From assembly GCF_005280195.1 (NCBI RefSeq), contig NZ_SZPR01000011.1, positions 325,530 to 389,529 of the forward strand: a stretch of DNA of 64,000 nucleotides, written 5' to 3'. Positions 34,122 through 45,141 of this stretch are shown here, piece after piece. The DNA is from Streptomyces galbus. Lineage in GTDB: Bacteria; Actinomycetota; Actinomycetes; Streptomycetales; Streptomycetaceae. Every line of letters begins with the position of its first letter. Within the stretch, counting starts at the first letter, position 1. Under the pieces are notes generated by a model. The model saw only the letters and a list, made by a program, of their open reading frames with translations. It had not been told where the DNA came from and made no database searches. The position numbers and the translations under genes are program-made.

Positions 34122-35054
34122 TCACGCCCTGTCCGCCACGCGCTCGCCGAGCAGGCCCTGGGGCCTGAACAGCAGCACGAGGATGAGGAGTACGAAGGCC
34201 CAGACGTTGGCCCAGGACTGCCCGCCGAGCTGGTCGAAGCCGGGGATGTCGGCGATGTAGGCGGTGGCCATGGTCTCGGCGAGGCCGAGGACCAGTCCGC
34301 CGATCATCGCGCCGTAGATGTTGCCGATGCCGCCGAGGACCGCGGCGGTGAAGGCCTTCAGACCGAGGATGAAGCCCATGCGGAACTGCACCTGGCCGTA
34401 CTTCAGGCCGTAGGCGACGGCGCCGACCGCGGCGAACGCGGCACCGAGGGCGAAGGCGACCACGATGATGCGGTCGGTGTTGATGCCCATCAGCTTGGCG
34501 GTGTCGGGGTCCTGCGCGGTGGCCTGCATGCCGCGGCCGGTGCGGGTCTTCATGACGAAGTACGCGAGGATCGCCATGCTGATGGGGGCGGCGACGATCA
34601 GGAAGACGTCACCGGTCTGGATGGTGACGCTGCCGATCTCGAAGGGACCGCCGGCGATCTCCGGGAAGTTGATGGACTCCTTGGCGCCGGGGTACCAGGC
34701 CCAGACCGCCTGCTGGAGCGCCAGGGAGAGGCCGATCGCGGTGATCAGCGGGGCCAGGCGCGGAGCGGTGCGCAGCGGCCGGTAGGCGAATCGTTCCGCT
34801 CCGACGGCGACCAGGACGGCGGCGACGACGGCTCCGACGAGCATCAGCGGCAGGGCCACCCACATCGACGTTCCGTCGGGCAACACGTACAGGTAGACCG
34901 TGAGGGCGCCGAACCCTCCGATCATGAAGATCTCGCCATGGGCGAAGTTGATGAGCTGGACGATGCCATAGACCATCGTGTAGCCGATGGCGACCAGCCC
35001 GTACATGGATCCCAGTAGCAGGCCGTTGACCAGCTGCTGCGGCAGTTCGTTCAC
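34122..35054 (-). CDS. livH: Branched-chain amino acid ABC transporter permease LivH
   Basis: 310 residues. Features of LivH: NGLLLGSMYGLVAIGYTMVYGIVQLINFAHGE at the N-terminus, RPLR, AIGLSLALQ, and the EAA-like loop MQATAQDPDTAKLMGIN that contacts the ATPases. About eight membrane segments. The start is GTG 35054 with GGAGGA 6 bases ahead. It is separated from livK by 120 bases holding a stable hairpin, so it may be expressed at a lower level than livK. Confidence 0.94.
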   Translation of the reverse strand: MNELPQQLVNGLLLGSMYGLVAIGYTMVYGIVQLINFAHGEIFMIGGFGALTVYLYVLPDGTSMWVALPLMLVGAVVAAVLVAVGAERFAYRPLRTAPRLAPLITAIGLSLALQQAVWAWYPGAKESINFPEIAGGPFEIGSVTIQTGDVFLIVAAPISMAILAYFVMKTRTGRGMQATAQDPDTAKLMGINTDRIIVVAFALGAAFAAVGAVAYGLKYGQVQFRMGFILGLKAFTAAVLGGIGNIYGAMIGGLVLGLAETMATAYIADIPGFDQLGGQSWANVWAFVLLILVLLFRPQGLLGERVADRA

Positions 35055-35109
35055 CGCATGTCCTCCGAGACGGTTCGGATAGTTTCGACGGATGGAACCG
35101 GATGCGAGT

Positions 35110-35145
35110 CCGCGCGGGGCGCCAGTGGAACAGCGCCCCGCGCGG
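35110..35145 (-). promoter_or_regulatory. Strong hairpin between livK and livH
   Basis: A perfect 13-base stem (CCGCGCGGGGCGC / GCGCCCCGCGCGG) with a 10-base loop sits in the livK-livH gap. In binding-protein operons such hairpins stabilise the upstream message or partly end transcription, giving more binding protein than permease. Confidence 0.65.
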
Positions 35146-35174
35146 CTCTGTGGTTCTGAGTGGTGCGGGGTGGG

Positions 35175-36401
35175 TCAGCCGGTGAAGGTGCCGGACTTGA
35201 CCGCCTTCCAGGCACCGTTCTCGACCGCGTAGACGGTGAGCTGCTTGTTGGTGGCGTCACCGAACTCGTCGAAGGAGACCTTGCCGGTCACCCCGTCGAA
35301 GGAGACGTTCTGCACGGCGGCCGTGACCTTGGCGCGGGCGTCGTCGGGGAGCTTGCCGCCGTTGTCGTCGACGACCTTCTTCACGCCCTCGATGATCGCC
35401 CAGGCGGCGTCGTAGGAGTAACCGCCGTAGGCCGCGTACTCCTCCTTGTAGCCGCCCGCCTTGTAGTCGGCGACGAACTGCTTGGCCGAGGCGAGGGTCT
35501 CGACCGGGGCGCCGACGGAAGTGGCGAGGTCACCGGCGGAGTTGGGGCCGGCGAGCTTGATGAAGGTCGGGTCGTAGATGCCGTCGCCGCCGACCACCGG
35601 GATCTTGGCGCCGCTGGCCTTGATCTGCTTGCTGAGCGGACCGGCCTGCGGGTACTCGCCGCCGTAGTAGACGACGTCGGCGCCGGAGTTCTTGACCTTG
35701 GTGGCCACCGCGGAGAAGTCCTTGGTGTCCGGGTCGATGTGGTCGGTGCCGACGACCTGGCCGCCGATCTTCTTGAACTCGGCGGTGAACGTCGAGGCCA
35801 GGCCTGCGCCGTAGGTCTTCTTGTCGTCGATGACGAAGACCTTCTTCTTCTTGGCGTCGTTGACGACGTACTGCGCCGCGAACGGGCCCTGGATGGCGTC
35901 CGTGGTCGCCGTGCGGAAGTACGACTTGTACTGGCGTTCCTTCTTGGTCTGCCAGTTGGCGCCCTGGGTCAGGGCCGGGCCGGTGTTGGCCGGGGATATC
36001 TGGACGAGCTTGGCGTCGTCGAAGACCTTCTGCATGGACTCGGCCACGGAGGAGTTCAGCGGGCCGACCACACCCAGGACGTCCTTGTCGGCGACGAGCG
36101 TGGAGGCGTTCTGCTGGCCCGAGGAGGGCTGCGCCTGGTCGTCGAGGGCCTTGATCTCGAACTTGACGCCGTCGACGTACTTCTTCTTGTTCGCCGTCTT
36201 GGCGGCCAGGTCGACCGAGTTCTTGATGCCGAGGCCCAGCGCGGACAGGTCACCGGTCAGCGGGGCGTCGACACCGATGACCACCGTGGTGCCCCCGGAG
36301 TCGGAACCCTTGTCGCCACTGTCGCGCGAGCCGCAGGCGGTGAGGGTGAGTGCTCCCGCCGCCAGCGCGGCGGTGATGGCGATGAGCGAACGTTGACGCA
36401 C
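35175..36401 (-). CDS. livK: Branched-chain amino acid-binding lipoprotein
   Basis: 408 residues. Signal peptide with lipobox LTAC (C23), so the mature protein is a membrane-anchored lipoprotein, presumably a client of the Lgt in this window. The rest is a periplasmic-binding-protein type 1 fold of the Leu/Ile/Val family: IGVDAPLTGDLSALG, VVGPLNSSVAESMQ, QISPANTGPALT, and YGGYSYDAAWAIIEG near the C-terminus. The start is GTG 36401 with AAAGGA 7 bases ahead. First gene of livKHMGF. The 289 bases upstream should hold the operon promoter, but no clear -10/-35 pair was found. Confidence 0.94.
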   Translation of the reverse strand: MRQRSLIAITAALAAGALTLTACGSRDSGDKGSDSGGTTVVIGVDAPLTGDLSALGLGIKNSVDLAAKTANKKKYVDGVKFEIKALDDQAQPSSGQQNASTLVADKDVLGVVGPLNSSVAESMQKVFDDAKLVQISPANTGPALTQGANWQTKKERQYKSYFRTATTDAIQGPFAAQYVVNDAKKKKVFVIDDKKTYGAGLASTFTAEFKKIGGQVVGTDHIDPDTKDFSAVATKVKNSGADVVYYGGEYPQAGPLSKQIKASGAKIPVVGGDGIYDPTFIKLAGPNSAGDLATSVGAPVETLASAKQFVADYKAGGYKEEYAAYGGYSYDAAWAIIEGVKKVVDDNGGKLPDDARAKVTAAVQNVSFDGVTGKVSFDEFGDATNKQLTVYAVENGAWKAVKSGTFTG

Positions 36402-36690
36402 GATCCAGTCCTTTCCCTGGCACGGCCCCCTCCCCCTGGAAGAGGCCGAGTCGAGCGCTGGGTCGAAGTGACAATCCGACCTCGCGGTGACTGGCCGTGA
36501 CTCTAGGCGCGTGAAGGGAAGGTGGAGGAGACCCTGACCAAGGCTGTGACGCTCTTGTTATGACACGAGGTAATGCAGAGCGGTACTGAGGGGGTGGAAC
36601 AGCGGAATTCAGGCCGATTCGCCCTGTCCGCATGCTGAGAACCCGCAGGACGCGCCGTTTCCCGATCAGGCGTCTCGGGCGTTTTGGTGA

Positions 36691-37302
36691 TTACCCGGAT
36701 TCGTTGCTGCAGGCGACCTGTAGGGCCTGGGAGAGGGCTCGGGCATACCGCGGTCCCAGGATGAAACTCTGCTCTTGTATTGCGCGCGTATTACGTAGAG
36801 TTACGTCGAGGAAAGGAAGCCCGGCGTTTTCCGGCACTGTTCCGCATTCCGTGACATGCATGGTGATGACGATCGTGCGGGCGGTCCCCGCCGCCGTCCG
36901 GAAGGGCGTGCGCGGGGCAGTGGTCAGGGACAGCCCGGCGTACGGCTGCGACACCCTGGTCACGGTCACCTCCGGACCCGCGTCCACGCTCAACAGCACC
37001 TCGAACGCGAAGGTTTGCGGCGAGGCGCCGGGCGGCGCGGCGTGCGGTCCGACGAAGGTCACGTCCACCACCTGGGCCGGGAAGGGGAGTTGGGACGGCA
37101 CGGGCGGGGCCGGCGGGGGGACGTGCGGCCGGGTCGCGTAGAGGTAGCCGCCGGCGGCGAGGAGCAGGACGGCGGCCAGAACCGCAACGAGGGCCCGCCG
37201 AGGGGCCGTTGGGTGCCCGGTGGAGCCACCGGCGGCAGGCCGCGGCTCGGGCCGGGGGGCCGTCGTGCCCTCGCCGGGTTCGACCGGGCCGATGGCGTTC
37301 AC
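36691..37302 (-). CDS. Single-pass membrane protein of unknown function
   Basis: 203 residues; I do not recognise a named family. The N-terminal ~45 residues are Pro/Gly-rich and cytoplasmic, followed by one membrane helix (about 37-57). The outside domain begins with a Pro-rich linker and contains a beta-rich region with two cysteines (ITMHVTECGTVPEN and the final VACSNESG) that could form a disulfide. GTG 37302 overlaps the upstream lipoprotein stop as GTGA, so the two are translated together and probably act together at the envelope. An earlier in-frame start at 37350 would lie inside the upstream gene and is not preferred. Confidence 0.7.
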   Translation of the reverse strand: MNAIGPVEPGEGTTAPRPEPRPAAGGSTGHPTAPRRALVAVLAAVLLLAAGGYLYATRPHVPPPAPPVPSQLPFPAQVVDVTFVGPHAAPPGASPQTFAFEVLLSVDAGPEVTVTRVSQPYAGLSLTTAPRTPFRTAAGTARTIVITMHVTECGTVPENAGLPFLDVTLRNTRAIQEQSFILGPRYARALSQALQVACSNESG

Positions 37303-37712
37303 TGCCAGGGGCCCTCGCCCGGACCACCCGAGCGGTACCACGCGACACACCCCTCGCGGACCCGGCGGCCGATCAGCGCGTCGGCCGCCGCGGCCCCGGC
37401 GCGCCGCTTCTCGGCGCGTGCCTCGTCCACCACCGCGCGCAGGATCTCGTACTGCCCGTTGGACAGGCCCATCGACTGGTAGTCACCGTACGTGGTGCCG
37501 TCCAGGACCTCACGGGACCAGTGGGCGACCACGCGGGTGCACAGGTCCTCGGGGGGAGCGGGGGAGGCGGCGGCCGGTGCGGTGGTGTGCGCGCCGTCCG
37601 CTCCGGTGGCCGCCGGGGCGCCGCAGCCGGTCGCCAGTACGCCGGCCAGGGCGCCCGCCAGCAGTGCTGCGCCGAGGCGTCCGGTCCCCGGTCGGGGCCT
37701 TCGCGTTGCCAT
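37299..37712 (-). CDS. Small lipoprotein of unknown function
   Basis: 137 residues. Signal peptide (n-region TRRPRPGTGR, hydrophobic core LGAALLAGALAGVLA) with a lipobox-like LATGC, C30. Mature part starts with a Thr/Ala/Pro-rich linker, then a helical domain with two cysteines (EDLCTRVV and REGCVAWYRS). ATG 37712. It is the first gene of a two-gene unit with the membrane protein below, joined by a GTGA overlap. No family was recognised. Confidence 0.72.
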   Translation of the reverse strand: MATRRPRPGTGRLGAALLAGALAGVLATGCGAPAATGADGAHTTAPAAASPAPPEDLCTRVVAHWSREVLDGTTYGDYQSMGLSNGQYEILRAVVDEARAEKRRAGAAAADALIGRRVREGCVAWYRSGGPGEGPWQ

Positions 37713-37788
37713 GGCCCGACGCTAGGGGGAGGGGCGGGGCGGGGGCAACGGGCAGGTGGCGCCGGGAGCTCGGCTCCGACCGAGGGTG

Positions 37789-38265
37789 TCAGCCGGTGGT
37801 GTCCTGGCCCGCGCGCACGTCCCGCAGCAGACAGGTCAGCCGCGCGGTGCACACCCGCCGCCCCTCCTCGTCGCTGATCACGACCTCGTACGTGGCCGTG
37901 GACCGCCCCCGGTGCACGGGCGTGGCCACGCCGGTCACCAGGCCGGAGCGGACCCCGCGGTGGTGTGTGCAGTTCAGGTCCACGCCCACGGCGATCTTCG
38001 AGCTGCCGCCGTGCAGCATCGACCCGACGGAGCCGAGGGTCTCGGCCAGCACCGCCGAGGCCCCGCCGTGCAGCAGCCCGTACGGCTGGGTGTTGCCCTC
38101 GACCGGCATCGTGCCGACCACGCGCTCGGCGGACGCCTCCAGGATCTGCACGCCCATGCGGGTGCCCAGGTGCCCGGCGGAGAACATCGCGTGCAGGTCC
38201 ACGCCGAGTGCGGCGTACTCGTCGATGACCTCTTGCGGGAACTTCACGTGCTGCTGCTCACCCAT
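37789..38265 (-). CDS. PaaI/hotdog-fold thioesterase
   Basis: 158 residues. Hotdog-fold acyl-CoA thioesterase of the PaaI-like group: QPYGLLHGGASAVLAETLGS carries the HGG motif that precedes the central helix and the catalytic acidic residue, and VGVDLNCTHHRGVRSG follows. Such enzymes release free acids from acyl-CoA, often aryl-acetyl-CoA, as a safety valve. No signal peptide, so it should be cytoplasmic. It lies 66 bases after the oxidoreductase stop, on the same strand; whether they share a transcript is unclear. Confidence 0.86.
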   Translation of the reverse strand: MGEQQHVKFPQEVIDEYAALGVDLHAMFSAGHLGTRMGVQILEASAERVVGTMPVEGNTQPYGLLHGGASAVLAETLGSVGSMLHGGSSKIAVGVDLNCTHHRGVRSGLVTGVATPVHRGRSTATYEVVISDEEGRRVCTARLTCLLRDVRAGQDTTG

Positions 38266-38331
38266 GGTGCCCGGGCTCCGTTCGTCGTCGTACAGGACGG
38301 GCAGCGCCGGCGGCGCCGCCTGAGCAAACGC

Positions 38332-40611
<2,280 letters not shown>

Positions 40612-40921
40612 CGCGCTCTCTCCTTCGCGCACACCGACGAGCTCGCCCCGATCCTCGCACGCACCGCCGACAGGGGAACGGGCCGGGCACGACAGCGGGC
40701 ACGGGCCTCGACACCCACCGTCACCGCACGGCGGCGCGTCCGGCCGCCGCTCTCGGTCCGTCCCGGACCGACGTTCCCGTACGCCCTCGCCTGACGCCCC
40801 CGGCCGGCCCCCGTCATCCCCGACGTCGCACCCCCGTCATCGCCCCGTCCTCGCCCCCTGTCCTCGTCCCCGGTCGAGCCGACGGGCGCTCGTGTCAGTG
40901 GGGCGTGGCAGGATCGGGGGC
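40612..40921. other. Divergent promoter region between FdhF-like gene and polA
   Basis: 310 bases without a gene. A small hairpin CGGTCC-GTCCC-GGACCG lies at 40754-40770. A CAGGAT just before the polA GTG could be a weak -10 for a leaderless polA message. The remainder is cytosine-rich and shows nothing recognisable. Confidence 0.4.
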
Positions 40922-43648
40922 GTGGCAGAGACAGCATCGAAGAAGACCGAGACGACCCCCGGCGGCAGCCGGCCCCGCCTGATGCTCATGGACGGGCACT
41001 CGCTGGCCTACCGCGCGTTCTTCGCGCTGCCCGCGGAGAACTTCACCACCGCGACGGGCCAGCCGACCAACGCGATCTACGGCTTCGCGTCGATGCTGGC
41101 GAACACGCTCCGTGACGAGGCGCCCACGCACTTCGCCGTCGCCTTCGACGTCTCGCGCAAGACGTGGCGCTCCGAGGAGTTCACCGAGTACAAGGCCAAC
41201 CGCTCCAAGACGCCGGACGAGTTCCGGGGCCAGGTCGAGCTGATCGGCGAACTGCTCGACGCGATGCACGCCCAGCGCTTCGCCGTCGAGGGGTTCGAGG
41301 CGGACGACATCATCGCCACCCTCGCCACCCGCGCGGAGGCCGAGGGCTTCGACGTGCTGATCGTCACCGGCGACCGCGACTCCTTCCAGCTCGTGTCCGA
41401 GCACACCACGGTGCTGTACCCGACCAAGGGCGTGTCGGAGCTGACCCGCTTCACCCCGGAGAAGGTTTTCGAGAAGTACGGGTTGACGCCCGCCCAGTAC
41501 CCCGACTTCGCGGCCCTGCGCGGCGACCCGTCCGACAACCTCCCCGGCATCCCCGGCGTCGGCGAGAAGACCGCCGCCAAGTGGATCAACCAGTTCGGCT
41601 CCTTCGCCGAGCTGGTCGAGCGCGTCGACGAGGTCAAGGGCAAGGCCGGCCAGAACCTCCGCGACCACCTGGAGTCGGTGAAGCTCAACCGCCGCCTCAC
41701 CGAGCTGGAGCGCCAGGTCGAGCTGGACCGCACCGTCGCCGACCTCGAGCGCGCGCCGTACGACCGCAAGGCGCTCGCGATGGTCCTGGACACCCTGGAG
41801 ATCCGCAACCCGTCGCTGCGCGAGCGCCTGCTCGCCGTCGACCCGGGCGCCGAGCAGGCCGAGGAGGCCCCGGTCGTACTGGCCGGCGTGGAGCTCGACG
41901 GCACGGTGCTCGGCACCGGCGAGCTGGCCGGCTGGCTCACCGAGCACGCCGGGCAGCCCCTCGGCGTGGCCACCGTGGACACCTGGGCGCTGGGCACCGG
42001 CTCGGTCGCCGAGGTCGCGCTCGCCGCGGGCGGGGGAGCGGCCGCCTGGTTCGACCCCGCCGAGCTCGACGAGGCCGACGAGCGGGCGTGGGCGGCCTGG
42101 CTGGCGGACCCGGAGCGGCCCAAGGTCTTCCACGACGTCAAGAGCGCCATGCGGGTCTTCGCCGAGCACGGCTGGAGCATCGCCGGCGTCTCCATGGACA
42201 CCGCGCTGGCGGCGTACCTGGTCAAGCCGGGCCGCCGGTCCTTCGACCTCGACGCGCTGTCCCTGGAGTACCTCAACCGCGAGCTGGCCCCCGCCGCCAC
42301 GGCCGACGGCCAGCTCGCCTTCGGCGCGGACGACGGCGCCGAGGCCGAGGCGCTCATGGTGCAGGCCCGCGCGGTCCACGACCTCGGCGACGCCTTCCGC
42401 GGCCGGCTGGAGGAGGTCGGCGCGGCCGACCTGCTGCGCGACGTCGAACTGCCCACGTCCGCGCTCCTCGCCCGCATGGAGCGGCACGGCATCGCCGCCG
42501 ACCGCGCCCACCTGGAGGCCATGGAGCAGATGTTCGCGGGCGCCGTCCAGCAGGCCGTCAAGGAGGCCCACGCGGCCGCCGGACACGAGTTCAACCTGGG
42601 CTCCCCGAAGCAGCTCCAGGAGGTCCTCTTCGGCGAGCTGGGCCTGCCGAAGACGAAGAAGACCAAGACCGGCTACACCACGGACGCCGACGCCCTCGCC
42701 TGGCTCGCCGGCCAGACGGACAACGAACTGCCCGTGATCATGCTCCGCCACCGCGAGCAGGCGAAGCTGCGCGTCACCGTCGAGGGCCTGATCAAGACGA
42801 TCGCGACCGACGGCCGCATCCACACCACGTTCAACCAGACCGTCGCCGCCACCGGCCGCCTGTCCTCGACGGACCCGAACCTGCAGAACATCCCGGTCCG
42901 CACCGACGAGGGCCGCGCGATCCGCCGCGGGTTCGTCGTGGGCGAGGGCTTCGAGTCCCTGATGACGGCCGACTACAGCCAGATCGAGCTGCGCGTGATG
43001 GCCCACCTCTCCGAGGACGCGGGCCTGATCGAGGCGTTCACCTCCGGGGAGGACCTGCACACCACGGCCGCCTCCCAGGTGTTCGGGGTGGAGCGGTCCG
43101 CGGTCGACGCGGAGATGCGCCGCAAGATTAAGGCCATGTCGTACGGCCTGGCGTACGGATTGTCGGCGTTCGGCCTGTCTCAGCAGCTCAACATCGAGGC
43201 GGCGGAGGCGCGCGCCCTCATGGACGCCTACTTCGAGCGCTTCGGCGGCGTGCGCGACTACCTGCGCCGCGCCGTCGACGAGGCCCGGGCGACGGGCTAC
43301 ACGGCGACCCTCTTCGGCCGCCGCCGGTACCTGCCCGACCTCAACAGCGACAACCGCCAGCGCCGGGAGGCCGCCGAACGCATGGCCCTCAACGCGCCGA
43401 TCCAGGGCACCGCGGCGGACATCGTCAAGATCGCCATGCTCAAGGTCGACCAGGCCCTGCGCGAGGCCGGCCTCGCCTCCCGGATGCTCCTCCAGGTGCA
43501 CGACGAGATCGTCCTGGAGATCGCCCCCGGCGAGCGCGAGCGGGCCGAGGAACTGGTCCGCCGCGAGATGTCCACGGCGGTCGTCCTGAGGGCCCCGCTG
43601 GACGTCTCGGTGGGCGCGGGCCCGGACTGGGAGTCGGCGGCCCACTAG
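40922..43648 (+). CDS. polA: DNA polymerase I
   Basis: 908 residues. Fills gaps and removes RNA primers. The 5'-3' exonuclease domain occupies about 1-310 (LMLMDGHSLAYRAF, EADDIIAT, VTGDRDSFQLV, GDPSDNLPGIPGVGEKTA). The middle 3'-5' exonuclease-like domain has lost its metal ligands; where E. coli has D-x-E the sequence reads VATVDTWAL, so no proofreading is expected, as in other actinobacteria. Polymerase motifs: A with D684 (TADYSQIELR), B (RRKIKAMSYGLAYG), C with D861-E862 (QVHDEIVLE). GTG 40922 gives VAETASKK. The gene is monocistronic, followed by GC-rich repeats. Confidence 0.96.
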   Translation: MAETASKKTETTPGGSRPRLMLMDGHSLAYRAFFALPAENFTTATGQPTNAIYGFASMLANTLRDEAPTHFAVAFDVSRKTWRSEEFTEYKANRSKTPDEFRGQVELIGELLDAMHAQRFAVEGFEADDIIATLATRAEAEGFDVLIVTGDRDSFQLVSEHTTVLYPTKGVSELTRFTPEKVFEKYGLTPAQYPDFAALRGDPSDNLPGIPGVGEKTAAKWINQFGSFAELVERVDEVKGKAGQNLRDHLESVKLNRRLTELERQVELDRTVADLERAPYDRKALAMVLDTLEIRNPSLRERLLAVDPGAEQAEEAPVVLAGVELDGTVLGTGELAGWLTEHAGQPLGVATVDTWALGTGSVAEVALAAGGGAAAWFDPAELDEADERAWAAWLADPERPKVFHDVKSAMRVFAEHGWSIAGVSMDTALAAYLVKPGRRSFDLDALSLEYLNRELAPAATADGQLAFGADDGAEAEALMVQARAVHDLGDAFRGRLEEVGAADLLRDVELPTSALLARMERHGIAADRAHLEAMEQMFAGAVQQAVKEAHAAAGHEFNLGSPKQLQEVLFGELGLPKTKKTKTGYTTDADALAWLAGQTDNELPVIMLRHREQAKLRVTVEGLIKTIATDGRIHTTFNQTVAATGRLSSTDPNLQNIPVRTDEGRAIRRGFVVGEGFESLMTADYSQIELRVMAHLSEDAGLIEAFTSGEDLHTTAASQVFGVERSAVDAEMRRKIKAMSYGLAYGLSAFGLSQQLNIEAAEARALMDAYFERFGGVRDYLRRAVDEARATGYTATLFGRRRYLPDLNSDNRQRREAAERMALNAPIQGTAADIVKIAMLKVDQALREAGLASRMLLQVHDEIVLEIAPGERERAEELVRREMSTAVVLRAPLDVSVGAGPDWESAAH

Positions 43649-43662
43649 GAAGCCGTACTGCC

Positions 43663-43828
43663 GGGGTGGGGGCGGCCCGCGCGCCGGCGCCCCTGCCCTC
43701 GGCCGGGGTGGGAGCGGCCCGTGCTCCGACGCCGCGCCCTCGAGCTGTGGATGTGGGGGGCGGCCCGCCCCCCGGCGCCCCGCCCTCGAGCTGGTGTGGG
43801 GGCGGCCCGCGCCCCGGCGTCCGCCCTC
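43663..43828 (+). repeat. Four imperfect GC-rich tandem repeats after polA
   Basis: Copies start near 43663, 43705, 43753 and 43795, each about 34-48 bases, and share the core GTGGGGGCGGCCCGCGCC followed by GGCGCC-type and CCGCCCTCGAGCTG-type blocks. The sharing is clear by eye but diverged, with length changes. The repeats fill most of the 244-base gap after polA and contain no believable gene. Confidence 0.7.
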
Positions 43829-43892
43829 ACCCCCTCACCCGCGTGGCCCCCGACAGAGCGCCCCGCCACCCCCACGGCGCCAAGATGCCGCC

Positions 43893-44255
43893 ATGGGTAT
43901 ACGCATGCTCCACCGCCGGACGGCACACGCACGCGTTGATGCCACGTCCGCCGCAACGACGCAGGTCAAGCCCCCCGTACCGCCCTCCGCGACGGTCCCC
44001 GCCCGCGCCCCCGGCGCCGCGACCCCCCGGATGCCCCGCACCGCCCGCACGGCCCTGCGCGACGCCGTGGCGCCCGCCCGCCGGGGCCTGACCCGGCTCC
44101 GGGACAGCACCGCCTGGCAGGTGACCCGCGGCTACCTGGACCTGGCGCTCGGCACCCTCGAACGACTCCCGAGGCCCCGCCGCTCCTTCCGGATCGTCCT
44201 CACCCCCGCCCCCGCGTCCCTCACCGAACGCCCGGACGGCTCCGCTCCCCGCTGA
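43893..44255 (+). CDS. Small basic protein of unknown function
   Basis: 120 residues from ATG 43893. Not recognised. The protein is Arg/Ala/Pro-rich: a disordered N-terminal half (residues 1-50) and a helical C-terminal half with TARTALRDAVAPARRGLTRLRDSTAWQVTRGYLDLALGTLERL-type amphipathic helices (about 49-92). Codon third positions are almost all G or C in this frame, which supports coding over the opposite strand. No clear ribosome-binding site was found. The last 35 bases overlap the convergent DUF4184-like gene. A chromosome- or membrane-associated role is possible but not shown. Confidence 0.5.
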   Translation: MGIRMLHRRTAHARVDATSAATTQVKPPVPPSATVPARAPGAATPRMPRTARTALRDAVAPARRGLTRLRDSTAWQVTRGYLDLALGTLERLPRPRRSFRIVLTPAPASLTERPDGSAPR

Positions 44256-45141
44256 CACCGGACGCCCCGGACCCCCGGGACGCCGGCGCCCCGTCCGCCC
44301 GCCCGAGCGCACCCGCCCCCGCGCCACCGCCGCTCCGGGCGGCCGGACGCCGCCCCCGCACGCGCACCAGCACGGCGTAGAGGGCCACTCCCAGCACCAG
44401 CCCGGCGCCCGCCCCGAAGCACACCGTCGGGATCAGCTCCCACGGCTCGGCCCGCGGCCCCCAGTGGTCCCACCACCGCACGGCCCGCCGCACCCCGGCC
44501 CCCAGCGCGCAGCCGCCGATCAGCACGAGCGCCCCCCACCGCTCGCGCCCAGACAGCGCCGGCACCCCCACGGGCTCGCCGGCCGGGGAGCGCCGCAGGG
44601 CGTGGGCGACGAACGCGGCGATCACCACGGCGGCCAGGGCCGAGCCGCCGTACTGCAGGTACCGGTACAGCGGGGAGCCGGCCACCTGATCGTCGAGTAC
44701 GGGGAACAGCCGCACGCCCCACCGGTCGTGGTGCGTGAACGCGTCCCAGAACACGTGGGTCAGCGCGCCGAGTACGGCGCAGCCGTACCAGCGCAGCAGC
44801 AGCGCCGGACACACCCGCGCGCGGGGCACGCCGCAGCGGGTGAGCGCGGCCGGCCGGCCCTGCCGGGCGCGGGGCAGCAGGGCCACCAGCGGCTCGCGCA
44901 CCAGCAGCCACAGGCCCACCAGCAGCCAGGCGATCAGCACGTCGATCGTGACGACGCCCGGGAGGGAGTGCGTGACGGCGCCGAACTCCATCCCGCCGGG
45001 GACGGCACTCGCCGCGTAATAGGTCATGTCCGGCGCGAACGAGCCCGCGACGAGGACCGCCGGCACCAGGCCCGCCCGCCCCGTCCCGTCCGCGCGGACC
45101 CCGGGCAGCACGGCCGCGGCGTGACTGAGGGTGAACGGCAA
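44221..45141 (-). CDS. DUF4184-like membrane protein
   Basis: 306 residues. N-terminus PFTLSHAAAVLPGV and the following SFAPDMTYYA, THSLPGVVTIDVLIAWLL, GALTHVFWDAFTHHDRWGVR are the conserved blocks of the DUF4184 membrane family; the His and Asp residues (H in THS, THHD) suggest a metal-dependent membrane hydrolase like YdjM/LexA-regulated proteins, but no function is established. About seven membrane segments. The start is TTG 45141 with GGGAG 5 bases ahead, which gives the family-typical beginning. The tail after about 260 is Gly/Arg/Ser-rich. It overlaps the small gene at 43893 tail to tail. Confidence 0.8.
   Translation of the reverse strand: MPFTLSHAAAVLPGVRADGTGRAGLVPAVLVAGSFAPDMTYYAASAVPGGMEFGAVTHSLPGVVTIDVLIAWLLVGLWLLVREPLVALLPRARQGRPAALTRCGVPRARVCPALLLRWYGCAVLGALTHVFWDAFTHHDRWGVRLFPVLDDQVAGSPLYRYLQYGGSALAAVVIAAFVAHALRRSPAGEPVGVPALSGRERWGALVLIGGCALGAGVRRAVRWWDHWGPRAEPWELIPTVCFGAGAGLVLGVALYAVLVRVRGRRPAARSGGGAGAGALGRADGAPASRGSGASGVSGERSRPGVR

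Noticed and set aside
36402..36690. GlnR-like site upstream of livK
   Set aside because: The best candidate (ATTAC-n6-TCATA on the minus strand) misses the GAAAC half, so it was not called.
43645..43956. Minus-strand frame over the polA downstream repeats
   Set aside because: Encodes only Gly/Arg repeats from the tandem DNA repeat; no start signal.
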